A stretch of DNA of 64,000 nucleotides from Siphonodentalium dalli (lineage: Eukaryota > Mollusca > Scaphopoda > Gadilida > Siphonodentaliidae): positions 247,195,474 to 247,259,473 of the forward strand of contig CP136065.1 of assembly GCA_032622095.1 (NCBI GenBank). Direction: 5' to 3'. How positions within the stretch are numbered: the first letter of the stretch is position 1; each line of letters starts with the position of its first letter. The translations under genes and the position numbers were made by a program. Under the pieces are notes generated by a model. It was not told the origin of the DNA. It saw only the letters and a list, made by a program, of their open reading frames with translations, and made no database searches. Positions 46,153-56,035 of this stretch are shown one piece after another.

Positions 46153-46557
46153 TGTGACCCGCCATATCAAATCCAGTTGTAAGTCGGGATTTTTTTTACC
46201 CTGTGCCAATGCATTCTCTTATATATGCGAGTCGACCATAGGTCGCCTCGCATATATAAGAGAATGCATTGGCCTAACAATTTTTTATCATTGTTTTTAA
46301 ATAAATGTTTCTTGCAATTTTTAGGACATAAAATAAAAAACATCCATTACCCTGCAGGGAGCCCCACACATATATAGAAGCATATAGAAGAGTGTCGTCT
46401 GCTCATGTTTGTCTGGGACTCTGTATGGGTGAAATTATAAAATTGTTAAAGAATACAAGAAAAAATTATTAAAATTGTAAAAAATTGTTAGGCCAATGCA
46501 TTGGCACAGGGTAAAAAAAATTCCGACTTACGACTGGATTTGATATGGCGGGTCACA
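46153..46557. mobile_element. Inverted-repeat element 'TGTGACCCGCCATATC' with hairpin core
   Basis: It starts 'tgtgacccgccatatcaaat' and ends 'tttgatatggcgggtcaca'. The arms are about 45 bp ('ccagttgtaagtcgggattt' mirrored). Inside, 'accctgtgccaatgcattctc' opens an intact core on the left; on the right the core is cut down to 'ggccaatgcattggcacagg'. Possible AAT/ATA at the borders; no TTAA. Confidence 0.85.
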
Positions 46558-46612
46558 AATGTTTACAACATTACAATACATAATACACATATTATTAATC
46601 TATTAATCTCAC

Positions 46613-46840
46613 CTTTCCAAGATCCTCCTCTTCACTGGCGGTAAGCCTCATAGCGGTAGTAACACCGACTTCATCATCTGATTTACTGTCCTCTGCTGTA
46701 ATCCTCATAGCAGTAGTAACAACGAATTCATCCTCAGATTTACTGTCCTCTGCCGATGATGATGGTGGCGATGACTCGACCTCTAACATGTACGAGTTTG
46801 ACGTCTGTTGAGGTTTGTCTGATAATCCCTCCGTCGCAAA
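46613..46840 (-). CDS. PCM1 exon (76 codons) with a duplicated acidic motif
   Basis: Acceptor 'attcctcttcag' before TTT at 46840 and donor 'ggaaag|gtgaga' after 46613. It encodes 'FATEGLSDKPQQTSNSYML' and a Ser-rich piece. Then 'AEDSKSEDEFVVTTAMRIT' is followed at once by the near copy 'AEDSKSDDEVGVTTAMRLT', ending 'SEEEDLGK'. The internal duplication is about 63 bp (21 residues). Both ends are phase 0, and the previous exon also ends at phase 0. Confidence 0.87.
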
Positions 46841-46849
46841 CTGAAGAGG

Positions 46850-46975
46850 AATATAAACTCATAGAATGGTGAAGATTTAACATCAAAATAGAATATAAAC
46901 TCATGGAATGGTGAAGATTTAACATCAAAATAGAATATATACTCATGGAATGGTGAAGATTTAAAGATTCATTAT
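46850..46975. repeat. 43-bp tandem repeat, 3 copies
   Basis: 'gaatataaactcatggaatg' and 'gtgaagatttaacatcaaaat' repeat three times directly upstream of the acceptor of the 46613-46840 exon (within the intron). Confidence 0.92.
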
Positions 46976-46984
46976 CTGAATTAA

Positions 46985-47130
46985 TGCTCCTAAATTACTA
47001 TTTCTTTGGCTTCGGGGGTAAAAAATATTTCACCAAGTCGACGAACCCACACATACTCAAGTGATAAAACGGCCATATTTTGTTGAACAAAATGTTGATA
47101 AATAACACGTTTTGGGAAATTTAATACCAT
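46985..47130. repeat. Fragment of the 'AGGTACTCAATC' family
   Basis: 'actatttctttggcttcggg', 'gtaaaaaatatttcacca' and 'aacacgttttgggaaattta' match 19650-19700 and 7270-7310. Confidence 0.7.
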
Positions 47131-47414
47131 AGTTGACATAGTTAAACATCACAGAATCACAGACTGAATTGTGAGTACGAATAAAAGAGAATAATTTTAA
47201 TTGGAATTGCTCTTCATCCAACTGTATTACAAACGTTTAATTTAAAAAATGTATTTAGTGGTGGTAACATATTATCAATATAGACAACAGAAAGGTAGGT
47301 GTTATAAGATCTATAATGGGCAATCCATTTAATTGAGAATAAATAAGATTGCAGATTGGTAACTCGAAAGTGATGACAAACTTTGCAAAATTAAAAATAA
47401 ATCTTTTTCATGTA

Positions 47415-47600
47415 CAGTGAAACCTGCCTTGGGCGACCACCTGGCTTTAACGACCGGATTGGCTTTAACGACCGGATTGGCTTTGTACGGACTGGTTTTA
47501 CTATATAAATGACCTGCCGTGAGCGACCACCTGTCAAACGCGACCAGCGGTCGGTGATTTGTGGCAAAAATGACCAAATTTACCCGTTATGAACGACCAC
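47415..47600. mobile_element. Pogo/Tigger-like end fragment
   Basis: TA followed by 'cagtgaaacctgccttgggc', then repeated 'gcgaccacctg' and 'taacgaccggattgg' clauses, is the typical style of Tigger-like termini. Similar 'ggcgaccacctgtcatgaacg' text occurs at 48820-48845. No matching right terminus was found. Confidence 0.6.
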
Positions 47601-49069
47601 CAGACATGAAAAATAAGTCTTTTAACTAGTGCTTTTCCAACGTGAGCCCCAGATGCTTCAGCAGGATGCATTTCTTTGATTAAAATTATTTGCAATCACA
47701 GACTATGATTTGGGGATTCTCCACCGGGACATGTGACTAAGCGGAATTCCCAGCAGGAGGGATATATCATTGGTTCATTTTAATCCACAAGTAGTATTTG
47801 GGAATGTGGATTATAAAAACTTCATCGTCTTATTATTTTTGACGTGAATGTTGACGATGTTTTTGACCTAACTAATGTATGATGAAATACAAACAAGATC
47901 CTATATTCCATAGTAGCATAAAATTGAGACTCTGCTTGGCTGTACTGTTGTTTTAGCGATAGGCCTATCAATATAATCCAGTCGCTGCCTCATTGTGGCG
48001 AAGCATGAAAACGCTTAGGGCAAAGTGTCAAGCTTACTCAACGCGGGGATTTAATGTCTGCACCCCAAGCGTATAGCATAAAGGAACCTTTGTTTAATAA
48101 ATACAGGAGTTCGTGTCCTCCCGCTATGAAAGAACCATCAACACGCTGACAATTAATGCATGCTTTCCAAGTTTTTTAATGCTCATTCCCGGGCTTCATA
48201 TTAAATTAAAATCATTCCATGTGACATCAAGTACTAGTAGAAGTTTGCAGACACTACGCAATGAACTATGTCGCAACATTAAAACATCAAAGAGATATTC
48301 CGTAGTCGCGAAATGGAGGTCAATCATGCACGTGGCCAGAATCATTACAGGTCAGGTCAGGGACACCCACTGTTTATGAATTTACTGCTGTTTGCAGTTT
48401 TATTCGAAGATACTGATACATTCAAAATAATATAATATGTGAGACAGGAGTGAAATAAAGACACGCAGTGACGACTGATGTACATTTATTCCCTTTTGAT
48501 CAAGTTATCATGTTGGGAATTGATTTGCGCCCCGGCAATCTGTCTTGTTCTTCCTTCTGTCATGACTCACGTGCCCGTTGTGTTCTCTGATAGGCTGTTC
48601 TACTGCATTATTTAACATGCATTTACCTGTAGGCCTATCAATCTCTTTTGTTTTTGTTTTTAACTAATATTAATTTAAAGTATACTTTATTAAAAAATGA
48701 TTAAACATATAATCACAATCATTTTCAATCAGTTTGTGTATAAAAATAATTCACTTGCTCAGACATCTAACACTGATGATAGATGTCAGTTCAGTCGAAA
48801 TTGGAACAGACCTGTCGTCGGCGACCACCTGTCATGAACGACCAACGAACGAACTGTCAAATTATTTTTCAATGACCCATTAATCAGTCTATTTTGATCA
48901 AATTGGACAATCTGAATAACCTTGTATCATATAAGATAGGACACTGCTTCAATATCTAGAACTGTCCATGACCATTTATGTTACAAAGAATAATAAATAA
49001 ACAATTAAATTTGTCCTCCTGCCCCATTTCTCTTAAAAAGTTTGATGTAAATCTAATAATTTATTTATA
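47601..49069. other. PCM1 intron, no supported gene
   Basis: AT-rich. A + strand ORF of 88 codons (48113-48379) has no recognised domain and might be remnant transposon coding sequence. Confidence 0.4.
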
Positions 49070-50176
49070 CAGTGAAACCTCTCCAAACCGGACCCTCTAC
49101 AATCCGAACCCCTCACTATTCCGAACAAATTGTTCGGTCCCTAATTTACCCATGTGCATTGTCACTAATTATTACCTCTGTTATCCGAAACCTCTACTCC
49201 GAATACCGGACTTCTTTATTAGTCCAAAAGTAAACAAACACACTAATGTTTACCTCCAATATCCGAATGCTTAAAGCAATGGAAGAGACCGAACGCAATC
49301 AGTTCAAAGGTAATGATGTGAACATTTCCGCTTTTGAGTTGACCTGTGTGTGACCTCGATCACCGTTAGTGACAACAGTTAGTTGCAAACAGACGTAGTG
49401 TTCTTGGTACATTAATCAAATTTATTTACAAATTAAAACGAATATAATGCCAGAGTAAAAAAAAAAAACTGCTGTATTTATATTTAATCTTATTCTAATT
49501 CTAAATAAATTCCGAAAGCGATACCAGACGAACACGCGTGCACACAGGTAATGTACTTTCGTACTATTGAATAAGCGTACCAATTTAATTAGCGGTCTTT
49601 TGTATCGGCAAAGCTTTGAAACGGATTAAAACACCAGGTGTCTAATTAGATGTGCCTAAACCAGAATTGTTACTGCACTGCACCACCTTCAGATACATGC
49701 ATATACAGATAGATACATGTTTGCTTATATCACAAACTGATTGAACAATGGTGACTTCACAGGTAATTAGAGCAATGACACGTTGTTTTACATCAGCTAT
49801 TGTGGTGGAATGGACTCTTTGTTTTTACAATTGTCCAAACTAAACACTAATTCGCTAAAATACAGGATGGTGGTTTATTGTTACCATCACAGTTTTATTA
49901 AATCAACTTATCACAATTAATGAGCCGTTGGGGAAAACGATAGCTCAGAGTTGAAATCTACTATCAACAACATTTTCAAAAAACGCAAATCACCGTAAAA
50001 TGTATCATTTCCGTGTTTCCTGGTTTATCTATACATATATTTATTTCTTATTATAGCATGTTTATCTCTTACTGACGGCGGCAATATATTCCGATGGTTT
50101 TGCGATTTTCTGTAAACCGAACACAGAACAGAAGGGCCGGTCCGAAGGGTGTTCGGTTTAGAGAGGTTTTACTGTA
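49068..50176. mobile_element. TA-flanked pogo/Tigger-like element, 1105 bp
   Basis: The element (49070-50174) starts 'cagtgaaacctctccaaacc' and ends 'ggtttagagaggttttactg', with TA at both borders. Subterminal text repeats 'tccgaacccctc', 'tccgaaacctctac' and 'atccgaatgc'. No transposase ORF is visible, so it is non-autonomous or gutted. Its right end lies 22 bp from the PCM1 exon at 50197. Confidence 0.88.
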
Positions 50177-50196
50177 TTGGCCTTATGTATACAAAC

Positions 50197-50332
50197 CTTG
50201 GACCATGACCTATTTCTCATTCTTTCAGCAGTTGCTGGGTCATCTAGGTCTTGCATGAGTCGGAAAAATGCCAGTTCATTGAATAAAACTTCAGACATAT
50301 CAACAAGAAGATCTTCCCCACACTCTCTCAAC
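50197..50332 (-). CDS. PCM1 exon with the 'ISEVLFNELAFF' block
   Basis: Acceptor 'tattattacag' before 50332; its first base completes the Lys codon left open by the exon at 52677. It encodes 'LRECGEDLLVDMSEVLFNEL' and then 'AFFRLMQDLDDPATAERMRN', ending 'RSWSK' before donor 'aag|gtttgt'. This is the most diagnostic part of the gene: vertebrate PCM1 has an almost identical 'SEVLFNELAFFKLMQDLD'. It belongs to the conserved PCM1 C-terminal domain. Confidence 0.96.
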
Positions 50333-50407
50333 CTGTAATAATATGAATTGAACACAAAATTAAAATGAGAGACATGTTTATCATATCAATCGTGCAATCA
50401 ATATTAT

Positions 50408-50574
50408 AGGGAAGGCAAGCCTGCAAATAGGGTGCCTGTCGTTTGCAGAATGAGGTCCCCAGAGGGTGAATTTAGTGATGCTATCCCGCACAGCCGGCTA
50501 GCATCACCAAATTCACCCTCTGGAGACCTCATTCTGCAAATGACAGACACGCTATTTGCAGGCTTGAGGGAAGG
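50408..50574. mobile_element. hAT-like MITE, short form, 151 bp
   Basis: The element (50416-50566) starts 'caagcctgcaaatagggtgc' and ends with its complement. The exact 8-bp duplication 'agggaagg' is at 50408-50415 and 50567-50574. It is a single hairpin and represents the minimal form of the family. Confidence 0.95.
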
Positions 50575-50786
50575 TCAGCAGTCATCACTGTCAACACAGC
50601 AATATGTTGAAAGCGATATGAGTTTTGATACTCACCGGTGAACTGGTGACTTTCCTAACAGTGGCTAGGTTTCAAGTTAAGCGGAGTGTGACTGTGGAGG
50701 TACATGTATCTGCTGTTCAAATCTCATGGCAAGTTGTGAGCCTTGAGCAAATCCACTCGTACTGTTACTGCTCTGATACCACTCAT

Positions 50787-51200
50787 GTGTTAACCCCTTC
50801 TATACTAAATGGATTCTCCCAGTTAGTTATAAAATTAAATATTGGAATGGTCTATTATTCATTTGGAGGGATGTTCAGGAAAAATGAGCAGACGACAGTA
50901 CAATGTAAGATACTACAAGTTCAGAAAGATTCGTATTCTTTGGTGGAAAATGTTCAGATAATAAGTTCAACAATATGACCACAGTAATGCTCTAATTAAT
51001 CGACTTCTTAACCACAGCAGAATTATGGGTAACTTTTCAGGATTTAGTCCGAAATATGGCTTGTTGCCATTCATCGGAAAGCTCTCGGGGAGTCGATTAC
51101 TTAAGAGCTTTACTGTATGGTCGTTTGTTGAACTTATTATCTTAACAATTCCTAAGGGAACTACTTATCAATGAGTATTTAGTATAGAAAAAAGATAACT
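50787..51200 (+). mobile_element. Dispersed TTAA-class repeat with a nested MITE
   Basis: 'ttaaccccttctatactaaa' starts it. The centre 'aataagttcaacaatatgacc' is mirrored by 'tatggtcgtttgttgaactt', and it ends 'tatttagtatagaaaa'. The mariner-type MITE 50982-51115 sits exactly at the centre of this palindrome. Confidence 0.82.
50982..51115. mobile_element. Mariner-type MITE, right arm deleted
   Basis: It begins 'cagtaatgctctaattaatcg' and has the whole left arm through 'ggaaagctctcgggg'. It then jumps to 'agtcgattacttaagagctt' and 'tactgta'. About 80 bp of the right arm are missing compared with 35390-35601. Confidence 0.88.
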
Positions 51201-51380
51201 TTACAGGATTCAACAGGTGTCGATGGATCTTGTCAGCGTGATTAATCCTGATGTGCATGCATACGCTGCAGCCCAGATTGCATCCTCCTCAGAGGATGAA
51301 CCAATGATAATGATGTCATAGTGCCCTGTCATCAGGGGTGATACTATGTATTGTGAGCTTGAGAATGCTCTTTAACCACT

Positions 51381-51425
51381 CATGTGATAACCCTTTCTAT
51401 ACTAAATGGATTCTCCCACTCCATG
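51381..51425 (+). repeat. 45-bp duplicate of the 50787 element end
   Basis: 'ataaccctttctatactaaa' and 'tggattctcccact' copy the left end of 50787-51200; 'cactcatgtg' precedes both, which suggests a short segmental duplication (compare 50776 and 51368). Confidence 0.75.
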
Positions 51426-52071
51426 CTCGAATGGGAAGAGTCAACTTTCCAAAACTCACATTTGGTCATGTTCAAATGTCAGAATTCTCTATTAATGTCA
51501 GGGAGCGAACAGTCTTTACAAGAGTGGCTAATGGATGTTAATAATGATGACATTATGACATAATGACAGTTTTATATAGCAATTAACCAATTACTTGCTC
51601 CAACACGCTTTTAAACATTACAATATGCTAACACTAAACGATATGGCATTACTCATCTAATGCAAGAGGAATTGGCAGCCTTGTGTCGGTATTGAATCCG
51701 GTGTCTACTCATTACAATGAGGGCCCGGTGCCTCCAAATCATGTTGCGATATGGGGTTATATGCAGAACTAAGCTATTCTCCACACAAGTCTTTAAATGA
51801 GTTTTCTACCTTCATAACGGTGCTCACTGAAGCATGCAAGCACTCAGCAGGTCGACATTACATCACCTAATCAGTCCTAATTTACTGAATGGACATGTTA
51901 AATTTCCCTACAGTCGGCCTCATGATTCTTGAGATGCAGTGTAATAAGTTAGGGGGAACTTACTCATTTTGAGGCGATTATCAGATGCAACAAAGCCATA
52001 TGTCACCATTCACCTGTTATGCCAACTTGTGGGTAGTAGTTTAGTTTACTAAATTTATATTTCTATTGCTA
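51426..52071. other. PCM1 intron without recognised features
   Basis: No supported exon or repeat. Confidence 0.45.
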
Positions 52072-52471
52072 TTAACCCTTTACCCAACAAACCGGCCAAA
52101 ACCGGCCAAATAAAGCTTCAACAGCCTAAAATATCTTCGGTCTGTCTCAATAGAACCATACAAATATGGATATCATTGGAACCGGCTCCTTGACCACATT
52201 GTGATAGTTACAGTTATACCCTGTGCCAATGCATTCTCTTATATATGCGAGTCGACCATAGGTCGCCTCGCATATATAAGAGAATGCATTGGCCTAAAAA
52301 AAATCTTTTTTTAACACTTTTTACCAATTTTTCTTACATTCTTTAACAATTTTATAATTTTTAATGTGTTAAGCCAATGCATTCTCTTATATATGCGAGA
52401 CGACCTATGGTCGACTCGCATATATAAGAGAATGCATTGGCACAGGGCCCTTCTGTTGGGTAAAGGGTTAA
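52072..52471. mobile_element. TTAA-class MITE, 'CCCTTTACCCAACA' subfamily, 392 bp
   Basis: TTAA at 52072-52075 and 52468-52471. It is nearly identical to 22550-22941 and 61000-61392, which points to recent spread. Confidence 0.95.
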
Positions 52472-52676
52472 ACAGATCTGAATAATTTATGACATTCTTT
52501 TCATTTTACGGACATCCAGTAGTTTCTTTGCTGAATTTGGCTCTTACAGGACTCTACCATGTGATAGATAATGTGGAGAATACTACAAATTGAAGCCAAT
52601 TAATTCAATTTTGTTGTTGAAAATTGAGCCTAAGAGAATAAGAAACCAAATGAGATTTGATCAAACTAAAACTTAC

Positions 52677-52915
52677 TTTCTTCCTTCAAATTTACTCAAG
52701 GTGTTTGAGAGAATGTTGCCAAGCTGGCGTTGGAAAAACTTTGCATATTCCTCTCCGGGTCCTAGTTGACGAGCGAGAGATACGATGAGCATGCGGATGT
52801 ATGATAGGAGGTGCTGAGAACAGATGTCGTCCATGTGTTCCTTCAGAACTGGAATGATTTCCTTCATAATTCTCTTAATCTGTTGGTCAAGGTGCTGTGT
52901 GTCGATCCGAGGGTA
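52677..52915 (-). CDS. PCM1 exon with the 'RIDTQ.LD.QIK.IMKE' block
   Basis: Acceptor 'ctttacag' before TAC at 52915 and donor 'gaaa|gtaagt' after 52677, leaving two bases of Lys. It encodes 'YPRIDTQHLDQQIKRIMKEI', 'IPVLKEHMDDICSQHLLSYI' and 'FFQRQLGNILSNTLSKFEGR'. Vertebrate PCM1 reads very similarly ('IPFLKEHMDEVCS', 'KFFHKQLGSIL'). PCM1 is a coiled-coil scaffold of centriolar satellites that helps deliver proteins to centrosomes and cilia. This domain is its conserved, less coiled C-terminal part. Confidence 0.97.
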
Positions 52916-53308
52916 CTGTAAAGCAAATTATGCAGATTGGTTGTGCGGCGAGGATCACTACTTTAACCATTTCTTTCCCACTGATTCATTTGAAGTAATA
53001 TTCAGCTCATATGTTCAACAACCAGTCTTATACAATCTGTTGAACTGTTAGCTGAACATTCCAACAAATGAATACTTCAAGTGTTTTTGTGCTTAAAATC
53101 TATTCATAGTATCAAAACATGCAGAGATGGACAATTTTAATGTCATGACTATTTACTTGAAGGGACCTAAGGCCTTCGAAGTGGGTTTATTCGAAGTAAC
53201 ATCAATTTTATAATAGTCTATGAAACAACTTTTATCAACAAGTACAAGTAAAAATAGATTAACTTTGTTCTTATTATTATTATTAATAACTCTCAAATAA
53301 CGAGATTA

Positions 53309-53803
53309 TTAACCCTTTACCCAACAAACCGGCCAAAACCGGCCAAATAAAGCTTCAACAGCCTAAAATATCTTCGGTCTGTCTCAATAGAACCATACAA
53401 ATATGGATATCATTGGAACCGGCTCCTTGACCACATTGCGATAGTTACAGTTATGCCCTGTGCCATAGGTCGCCTCGCATATATAAGAGAATGCATTGGC
53501 TTAACACATTAAAAATTATAAAATTGTTAAAGAATGTAAGAAAAAATGGTAAAAAGTGTTAAAAAAAGTTTTTTTTAGGCCAATGAATTCTCTTATATAT
53601 GCGAGGCGACAGTCTATGGTCGACTCGCATATATAAGAGAATGCATTGGCACATGGCATAACTGTAACTATCGCAATGTGGTCAAGGAGCCGGTTCCAAT
53701 GATATCCATATTTGTATGGTTCTATTGAGACAGACCGAAGATATTTTAGGCTGTTGAAGCTTTATTTGGCCGGTTTTGGCCGGTTTGTTGGGTAAAGGGT
53801 TAA
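53309..53803. mobile_element. TTAA-class MITE, full foldback form, 487 bp
   Basis: TTAA at 53309-53312 and 53800-53803. Unlike its relatives, both ends carry the whole left-end sequence ('ccctttacccaacaaaccgg' to 'gatagttacagttatg'), so terminal inverted repeats reach about 150 bp. The left core has lost its first half ('ctgtgccataggtcgcc'). Confidence 0.94.
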
Positions 53804-53892
53804 TTCAATGTCATTTTGGTTCGGAAGTCAGGAGGCTTCTGTTTCTGACAAAATGAAGCTGTAACGACATTTATAGATTTATAGATGTCTTG

Positions 53893-54277
53893 TTAACCCT
53901 TTACCCAACAAAACCGGCCAAATAAAGCTTCAACAGCCTAAAATATCTTCGGTCTGTCTCAATAGAACCATACAAATATTGATATCATTGGAACCGGCTC
54001 CTTGACCACATTGTGATAGTTACAGTTATGTCCTGTGCCAATGCATTCTCTTATATATGCGAGTCGACCATTTTTTCTTACATTCTTCAACAATTTTATA
54101 ATTTTTTCTTACATTTTTTAACAATTTTTATAATATTTTTCAATTGATAATTTTATCATTTTTAATATGTGTTAATAAGCCAATGCATTCTCTTATATAT
54201 GCGAGGCGACCTATGGTCGACTCGCATATATAAGAGAATGCATTGGCACAGGGCCCTTCTGTTGGGTAAAGGGTTAA
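53893..54277. mobile_element. TTAA-class MITE, left core deleted, 377 bp
   Basis: TTAA at 53893-53896 and 54274-54277. The left core breaks off after 'gcgagtcgacca' and runs straight into the AT-rich spacer. The right core is intact. It is 89 bp from the foldback form. Confidence 0.93.
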
Positions 54278-54538
54278 ACCATTGTTATGTAAATATTACT
54301 GTTTCAGTGGAATTACCAATCAAAGTCCAATATTATAGCAAAGTTTAATACAAACTTGATAATAAACATTGGAAAAGGTCAAGGCATTGAAAAATATTCT
54401 GAAAATCAAATTCAGACTAAAATATTCAAACTTATTACATGATTATAAATGTTTGTAGGCAAATCATTGTAACAGTTTTGTTTACATAACAATGGTTTCA
54501 ACATGTGAAATTTCATTATTGGAGAGTTTTCAATAATG

Positions 54539-54813
54539 AATATGAGCAAGCCTTGAAATAGGGTGTCTGTCATTTGCAGAATGAGGTCCCCCAAAGGGTG
54601 AATTTAGTGATGCTACCCCGCATAGCGGGCTAGCATCACCAAATTCACCCTCTGAGAACCTCCCTCATTCTGCTGAGGTGTAAGCAGAATGAGGTCCTCA
54701 GAGGGTGAATTTGGTGATGCTAGCCCGCTATGCGGGGTAGCATCACTAAATTCACCCTCTGGGGACCTCATTCTGCAAATGACAGACACCCTATTTCAAG
54801 GCTTGAATATAAG
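54539..54813. mobile_element. hAT-like MITE, double hairpin, 259 bp
   Basis: The element (54547-54805) is nearly identical to 14498-14751. Flanks 'aatatgag' and 'aatataag' are an 8-bp duplication with one mismatch. Confidence 0.93.
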
Positions 54814-54993
54814 AATAAAGTTCATCTAATTCTCCATGTTCTTCTTAGTGGTGATGTTTGTATAGAATTATAAACTTTTTGCACATTTACCGACTTTAAG
54901 TCCCTTTGACTAGTTCAGAATGTAGAATTTGATTGCAGACGTGTTTTACTTTGAAGGGTTATTTTGTAGAGGTTATAAATTGAGAAAACTCAC

Positions 54994-55164
54994 CACGACA
55001 TCAGACACAGAGCTCTCGCTGCAAACATCTACAGCTGAACTAGATGTGGGATCTCTCGGAGACGTAAACTCAGGCTTATTATAGTCATCACCGGTCGACG
55101 TGGCATTTATTGCAGTTTCTGCCTCAAGAATGTCTTGTTCAAATCCTCTCATTCTTTGCAAGGC
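54994..55164 (-). CDS. PCM1 exon (57 codons), most 5' recognised
   Basis: Acceptor 'ttttcatacag' before GCC at 55164 and donor 'gtg|gtgagt' after 54994. It encodes 'ALQRMRGFEQDILEAETAIN' and then 'SSSAVDVCSESSVSDVV'. Both ends are phase 0 and it joins 'YPRIDTQ' in frame. With the downstream exons the chain is 1350 bp to the read-through stop (449 residues). The N-terminal ~1500 residues expected from vertebrate PCM1 (about 2000 in all) are not recognised in 55.2-64 kb. Confidence 0.88.
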
Positions 55165-55571
55165 CTGTATGAAAACAAAGTGGATAAACGAGAGGCCGGT
55201 TATGAACGGCGAATGTGTAACCCATAAATAAATACTAAGGCCTGCATCAAAAACATTAAGCATTTTAGCCTAATAGATTGCAATACCCAATAACTTATTT
55301 GGGGAATTTATCATATTACATGTTTCTGATTAAGTTACAAGCAAAAATTGATAATGAACTGGCATGGCAGCATCTTGGGGAAACAATATTTCCCTTTTTT
55401 CATGAATATTCTTTTAAATTTCAGACATCATTTTTGTTATGGAAGAATCTAAATACAAAATGTTGTATGCCTTTTTTTTTTATAGAAAATGTAGTGATCA
55501 TTCAAATAGCACCACAGATGTAGATTCACTGAAATATGACACATGTGGAGAGATGTTTGGTAAGAATCAAC

Positions 55572-55602
55572 TCAGTGGACTCCTCACATTCTGATTTTAG
55601 TG
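55572..55602. repeat. Isolated first unit of the 52-bp satellite
   Basis: 'gactcctcacattctgattttagtg' matches 'gatcctcacggcattctgattttagtg' of the array that starts at 56036. The MITE at 55603-56035 separates it from the rest. Confidence 0.8.
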
Positions 55603-56035
55603 CAGGACTGAAGATATGGTGCCGGACATTTGCAGAATGAGGTCCCCAAAAGGTTAATTTAGTGATGCTACCCTGCACAGCGGGCTAGCATTACTAAATT
55701 CACCATCTGGGGACCTCATTCTGCTTCGGCTCCATCTTCCATGGAAAGTATCTTTATTATCTAAAAAGTTTCTAAGTTTCTTTGCAAAGTATCTTTTTCT
55801 TTTTTAGTTTAGTTTCTCTATATCCCCAAATTGGCAGATGACACAATACATAATCCAGGTGCCCATCAACATCTTCACCGTCTGGGAACTGTCTAGGTAG
55901 CAGATGAGACCATGCAGAATGAGATCCCCGGATGTTGAATTTAGTGATGCTAGCCCACTGTGCAGGGTAGCATCACTAAATTCACCCTCTGGGGACCTCA
56001 TTCTGCAAATGTCCGAAATCTTATTTTCAGGCACT
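55603..56035. mobile_element. hAT-like MITE variant with different outer ends
   Basis: The hairpins ('gcagaatgaggtccccaaaa' and 'ggggacctcattctgcaaat') and the centre match 12247-12656. The outer arms read 'gaagatatggtgccggac' and 'gtccgaaatcttattttc', unlike other copies. No clear 8-bp duplication. Confidence 0.8.
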
